Source: Saccoglossus kowalevskii (Eukaryota; Hemichordata; Enteropneusta; Harrimaniidae). Taken from it: a stretch of DNA of 39,999 nucleotides. Below the pieces are notes generated by a model. The model had not been told where the DNA came from. It did not search any database and saw only the letters and a list, made by a program, of their open reading frames with translations. A program made the position numbers and the translations under genes. This document shows positions 36,455-39,999 of the stretch, piece after piece. The stretch spans positions 1 through 39,999 of the forward strand of contig NW_003151793.1 in assembly GCF_000003605.2 (NCBI RefSeq), read 5' to 3'. Every line of letters begins with the position of its first letter. Position 1 is the first letter of the stretch.

Positions 36455-37250
36455 GTCCCAGTGCGGACAAGTCCGAAAACGGGGACTTATAATTCGGTCT
36501 CCGTCTGTGCGTCCGTCCGGAGTCATATCTCAGAATCCCTTGGACCGATTCTGTTCATTCTTTGCATGTGCCTAGTACTTTATGTGGGACATATGCACAT
36601 GCAGTGGTTTAGCGATTTGATTCAAAATGGCCGACTGGCAGCCATCTTGTTTTTTGAAAATAGTGTATTTTGGACATGCTTTGGCAGTTTTATTTCAAAC
36701 TTGGTATATAGATTATACATGTTAGGATACATGTCCATGACGATTTATTTCGCAATTGGATCAAAGATGGTCAGGCATCTTTTTTTTTTTTTTTTTTTTT
36801 TTTTTATGCGGTATCTCTTTATGCGTGCTCTGTCAGTTTTCATTCAAATTTGGCACATACATGTACTTTATACATGTTAGGATGCATGTCCATGACAATT
36901 TGTTTCAAAATCTGGTCAAGGAAGGCCGATTGACAGCCATCTGACTTTTTGTTTTGGCCTCACTACTATATTTCCACAATTTATGTACCATTTTTATTCG
37001 TATTTGGCACATATATCATACATATCAGTGTGTTTCATAATCAGATCAAAGATGGACGAATATTTATTTTTGGCCATATTACTACTACACGGAACACGTG
37101 TTTTGATGTAAATAAACAATCTGTTGTATACGCCACTTGGAACTCAAGTTTCAAGGACACGCTCGCGACAACCCTTCGGCTTTAATATGACGAGCACAAA
37201 GAGAACTTTCCAAAATTTAACGGGGACTCTGTCATTTTCAATGACTTGTT
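36455..37250 (+). repeat. Dispersed repeat unit with three internal paragraphs
   Basis: It starts GTCCCAGTGCGGACAAGTCC, runs through CTCCGTCTGTGCGTCCGTCC, and then has three diverged segments, each with a TTTGGCACATA-like phrase, a CATGTCCATGACGA-like or CATAATCAGATC phrase and AAGATGG or AAGGCCG. It ends near GGGGACTCTGTCATTTTC. GGGGACT occurs at both ends. Wording of this kind is widespread in mollusc and lancelet genomes as I recall; the frame at 36371-36880 over it is not a gene in my view. Confidence 0.6.
36780..36805 (+). repeat. Poly-T run, 26 bases
   Basis: An uninterrupted T run inside the dispersed repeat, between its first and second internal segments. It could mark a tail of an inserted retroelement on the minus strand, but nothing else supports that. 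Confidence 0.9.
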
Positions 37251-37488
37251 TGATTAAAATGCAAGAACTAAAAATTCTGTGCTAGGGAATGCAAATGGTT
37301 AAATGGCTATTTGTGCTGAGCACATCTTAGTGGTGTAAATGTTCTTAGTGCCAGAAAGATTACTCATGGTTTGGTGTAAAATGATGGTTCTATACCATGT
37401 ATAGCTATCTGCTCTGTATTTCCAATACAAAAGCAACCGTCGTCACACCTCTGTTATTTACATGTTTTTTTTTCTTCTTTGATTTCAG

Positions 37489-37802
37489 AGTTTGAACTCT
37501 GGAGTCACAAAGCATTAATAGGAGCTAAGAGACTGCCTATGCTGGGAAATCAACGAAGTAGCAAGATGTTTTGTGAAAAAACAAACGTGATGTAGTCATT
37601 ATTGTGATGTAGACCACTTAATATTGAGATATAAATGAAGAAAACATCCGAGTTTCGTCATATTTTATGAAATAACTATTATTGGATATATTGTTGTCAA
37701 AAAGTGCTGAACTTTTGGAAGAACTAAAACATGGTGTAAGTGACGCCGGGTTGTTTATCTATCCTACTTGTCATTTGTAATGGGTTATAACCAAAATTGA
37801 CT
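37489..37802 (+). other. 5' UTR part of the coding exon
   Basis: The acceptor TTTTTTTTTCTTCTTTGATTTCAG ends at 37488. The following 314 bases are closed in the coding frame by TAA at 37788-37790, so translation of the long frame must begin after it. The leader has six upstream AUGs. A perfect GTAAGT donor sits within it at 37736. Confidence 0.65.
37539..37800 (+). promoter_or_regulatory. Six short uORFs in the leader
   Basis: Upstream AUGs are at 37539 (18 codons, stop 37593-37595), 37590 (AUG-UAG, inside the first but in the same frame), 37607 (AUG-UAG), 37635 (11 codons, stop 37668-37670), 37731 (AUG-GUG-UAA) and 37780 (6 codons). The last ends at 37800, two bases before the main AUG at 37803. 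Such a layout would limit main-frame initiation and make it sensitive to reinitiation or leaky scanning, if this leader is retained in the mRNA. Confidence 0.6.
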
Positions 37803-39728
37803 ATGAACACAGATGACAGACTGTTCGCTGATTGGAGTAGTGATTCGCGATCACGTAGTTCGCACAGTATGAATCCTCATACAAATTTCAACCAGTCCAG
37901 CATGTATCAGTGGAACATGACCTCTCCACATAGCCAGACGAATATGCCAGGAACGAATCCAATGTCATCGCGTATGCTGAATTCTGGATTGCACCAAGGT
38001 TTAGGCCTGCCATACAATACTATCATGCCATATTCTAACACCTATAATACCAGTAATACAGCAATGCATCCGTCGATGAACCTCCCGAGTGGTACTGCCC
38101 AGAACCAGTTCGGTATGGGAGAGAGTATGTCCAGGAGTCGAGATGTCATGCAGGGATTTTCTTCCATGAGTTCAACTCATTCTCCGTATCTCACTCAGAA
38201 TGATTCGACGGGTATGCAGGATTTTACTGCATATCGATATAACAGTGCGTCCGATCCTCTTAATACAAATAGACTAATGCATTCAGATTTTATCTCTTCG
38301 GAGAGACGCAATCTTAGCCGTGCCAGTAGCAACACGTCTGCGCTTGATGCATCAGCCCAGATGAGTTTTCCATTGGACCAGACTCAGATGTCAAGTGGTA
38401 GCCGGAGTCACCTTTCATCCGCCGACTCTAGCTTCATGACCAGGAGTAACCAGCCATTTGAACTCCAGAGGGCTGACACAATGGGCTTTGCAAGATCTGA
38501 TTATAGCTCTCACATGAGTTCCTCAGCAAGAAGTTTTGGTGGCCTGGCACATACCAGTAGTAGACAAGCTGAGATACCTATGAGCTATGCCTCTGCCGTC
38601 ACGCGAGCATCAGCTAGTGTAAATGCCACTGCAATGGAAAAATCCATAGCAGCAAACCAGTCATTCTGGAGTTCCCAGCCCCAACCTACCAACACTTCAT
38701 CATTAAGTTCTTCTGAAGCCTTGACCTCTCAGCGCGAGAAAACCCCATACTTCCCTGTAACACAGAGCTTGCCTGGTTCAGCCCCTGTGCCACGTGGTTC
38801 ATACAATGCTAATACTGCAAGCTATCCAACAAGCCGGCCCTCTGCTCAAGGTAGCAACAGCAATGTTGCCTCGCCTCAAAGTACTTATGCGCAATCAATG
38901 GCAGCTACCACTGTAACCACTGCATCAACATACACAACAAGCACACCATCAAGGTCACAATCCACCGCCTATTCGCACATGTCTCCTGCCACTACTTCGG
39001 CCCCTTCCACACCTCTGGCTACTGTGCCACCAACAACAACTGCTGCCAGTTCTGTATTGACGTCCACAAATAAAGTTCAATCAGAGCAAGACTCCACATC
39101 AATGCCAGGAAGTAACCAATCCTATGGAATGGCGCCATGCACTCCTGCACCAACGACGCCTTCCTTCACACAGGGCTATTCACCGCCATTCACAACGACA
39201 ACAGTCGCAACTACCACAATGTCACCGTATCCCGCACCACAATCCAATGACTCTGTGACGTCTGGTAACTACCGTGCTCCTGGGAGTGCGCAGAGCAATA
39301 CATCCAATCACTCTGCAGCTGTCCAGCAGAAGGCTCAGATCAATAGCAGTCCTCTTCAAGACACGCAAGTTTCAGATGGTCTTAAGGCCGAGATAACAAT
39401 GCAAACAGACATTCTAAAAACACAAACTACACCAGAGAAAATGAGTCCTGATGATGGAGGCAGTGGGCAACCAGTTTTGACAGAGATTGTCCAAACTATT
39501 GAGAGTGCCATCGGGAGGTTACCTCATGCCAGCCCTAGGCAAACAGGCGACATTGATCAAGCCTTAAGACAACTCAAACATCTCATCAATATAGGTAATA
39601 TCACAGAGGAATCCTTGACACAGACACTTTCAATGTCTCAGGGACAGCGAAGTTCTGATAAAATGGAGGCCCAGAGTAGCAGTGAAAACAGTGAAGATGA
39701 ACAGAAAGAAGAGATGCTCTTCAAAGAG
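37803..39728 (+). CDS. Ser/Thr/Gln-rich protein, first coding exon (642 codons, 3' incomplete)
   Basis: This is the only long frame in the window. I start it at ATG 37803 (A at -3, in-frame TAA at 37788); a TTG six bases upstream is not a credible eukaryotic start. The exon ends at GAG/GTAAGT (39728/39729), in phase 0; the open frame continues to a stop at 39804-39806 but only by reading intron. Residues 1-335 are rich in Ser, Asn, Gln and Met, with many short MSS/NTS words. Residues 340-424 are Thr/Ser/Ala-rich, and 434-480 Pro/Thr-rich. Residues about 557-600 look helical (VLTEIVQTIESAIGRL, DIDQALRQLKHLINIGNI), then 625-640 is acidic (SSSENSEDEQKEE). There is only one Cys and no signal peptide, membrane segment or zinc finger. 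The composition suits a disordered nuclear or transcription-related protein, with any folded domains in later exons. The family is not recognised. Confidence 0.9.
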
Positions 39729-39999
39729 GTAAGTTTGCAGTGTGGTTGCCGCGATCAAAGAGAAAAATCTCTCTCCAAATGTTGTACCCAGTTGCATTCG
39801 GAATAGAAGAAAACAATGACAGCTTCTATTTTTCATAGAAATTACTGTGAAAAATATTTGTATTGGTTTAATCAAAATGTTGATATATTTAAACATTTAG
39901 TTTGTGTACATTAGCCATTTTTCCGTATAACTAACAGTTATGTGCATTATATGACCTTAGACACACCTCTGTTTTGACCATAGACACACCTCTGTTTTA
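39729..39999 (+). other. Start of the downstream intron
   Basis: It begins with the consensus donor GTAAGTTTG. No acceptor or coding signal is present before the window ends; the AT-rich composition contrasts with the exon. Confidence 0.75.
39958..39999 (+). repeat. 23-bp tandem repeat cut by the window end
   Basis: TAGACACACCTCTGTTTTGACCA-type unit at 39958-39980 is followed by a second at 39981-39999 that is identical as far as it goes. The preceding TGACCT may be the tail of a third, diverged unit. The array length is unknown. Confidence 0.8.

Larger units (their letters stand above)
14900..37488 (+). other. Inferred long first intron; no coding exon recognised
   Basis: From about 15.9 kb to 37.49 kb the sequence is CpG-poor, AT-rich and rich in ACATGTA words. 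I see no open frame with protein-like composition. The stretches 15.9-23.79, 29.45-35.16 and 35.52-36.08 kb hold nothing I can name beyond short simple repeats and one 12-base palindrome GCCGCTAGCGGC at 16611-16622. Inserted elements are listed separately. If the first-exon call is wrong, the intron still extends leftward from 37488 by an unknown amount. Confidence 0.35.

Noticed and set aside
36371-36880. 169-codon plus-strand frame, hydrophobic in its middle
   Set aside because: It lies wholly inside a dispersed repeat and crosses a poly-T run encoding poly-Phe; not a gene.
37797-37802. TTG at 37797 as the start of the long coding frame
   Set aside because: Eukaryotic initiation at TTG is not expected when an ATG in good context lies two codons later.
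39729-39806. Last 25 codons of the long frame as protein
   Set aside because: They follow a consensus donor GTAAGT and change in composition (Cys, Lys-rich), so they are intron read-through.

Overview
This is a 40 kb piece of an AT-rich animal genome. It has spliceosomal intron signals, a reverse-transcriptase (LINE) fossil, many short terminal-inverted-repeat elements and mosaic CpG content. The many ACATGTA words, the short TIR elements ending TACTGT(A/G)AAA, and alternating CpG-normal and CpG-depleted blocks suggest a marine invertebrate. A mollusc or other lophotrochozoan is my first guess and a lancelet or hemichordate is possible, but nothing here fixes the species. One assembly gap of 208 N lies at 25067-25274.

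Layout. Positions 1-13,000 are intergenic and repeat-rich: a 63-bp minisatellite at the left edge, a broken LINE on the minus strand, a 39-bp module present three times, a 32-bp tandem array, a TTAA-flanked MITE, and a decayed minus-strand coding region (about 9.9-10.75 kb) of unrecognised family. Two related MITEs lie at 13.66-14.23 kb. A CpG-rich zone at 14.75-15.8 kb looks like a promoter and contains a candidate non-coding first exon ending in a strong splice donor at 14899/14900. From about 15.9 kb to 37.5 kb CpG becomes scarce, as expected for a germline-methylated gene body. I see no convincing protein-coding gene in that stretch, only inserted elements.

The one confident gene is on the plus strand at the right end. 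An acceptor at 37487-37488 opens an exon that carries 314 bases of 5' UTR with six upstream AUGs. A 642-codon open frame then runs from the ATG at 37803 to a consensus donor at 39728/39729, in phase 0. The protein is Ser/Thr/Gln/Asn/Met-rich, largely disordered, with a short helical and acidic end. Its family is not recognised and it continues beyond the window. My best overall model is one gene starting near 14.8-15.8 kb with a first intron of about 22 kb holding the DNA elements. The join between the two exons is inferred.

I did not find evidence for a new biological system. The most useful leads are the CpG boundary that predicts the promoter, the uORF-rich leader, several TIR elements with internal relatives in the window, and the decayed minus-strand coding region.
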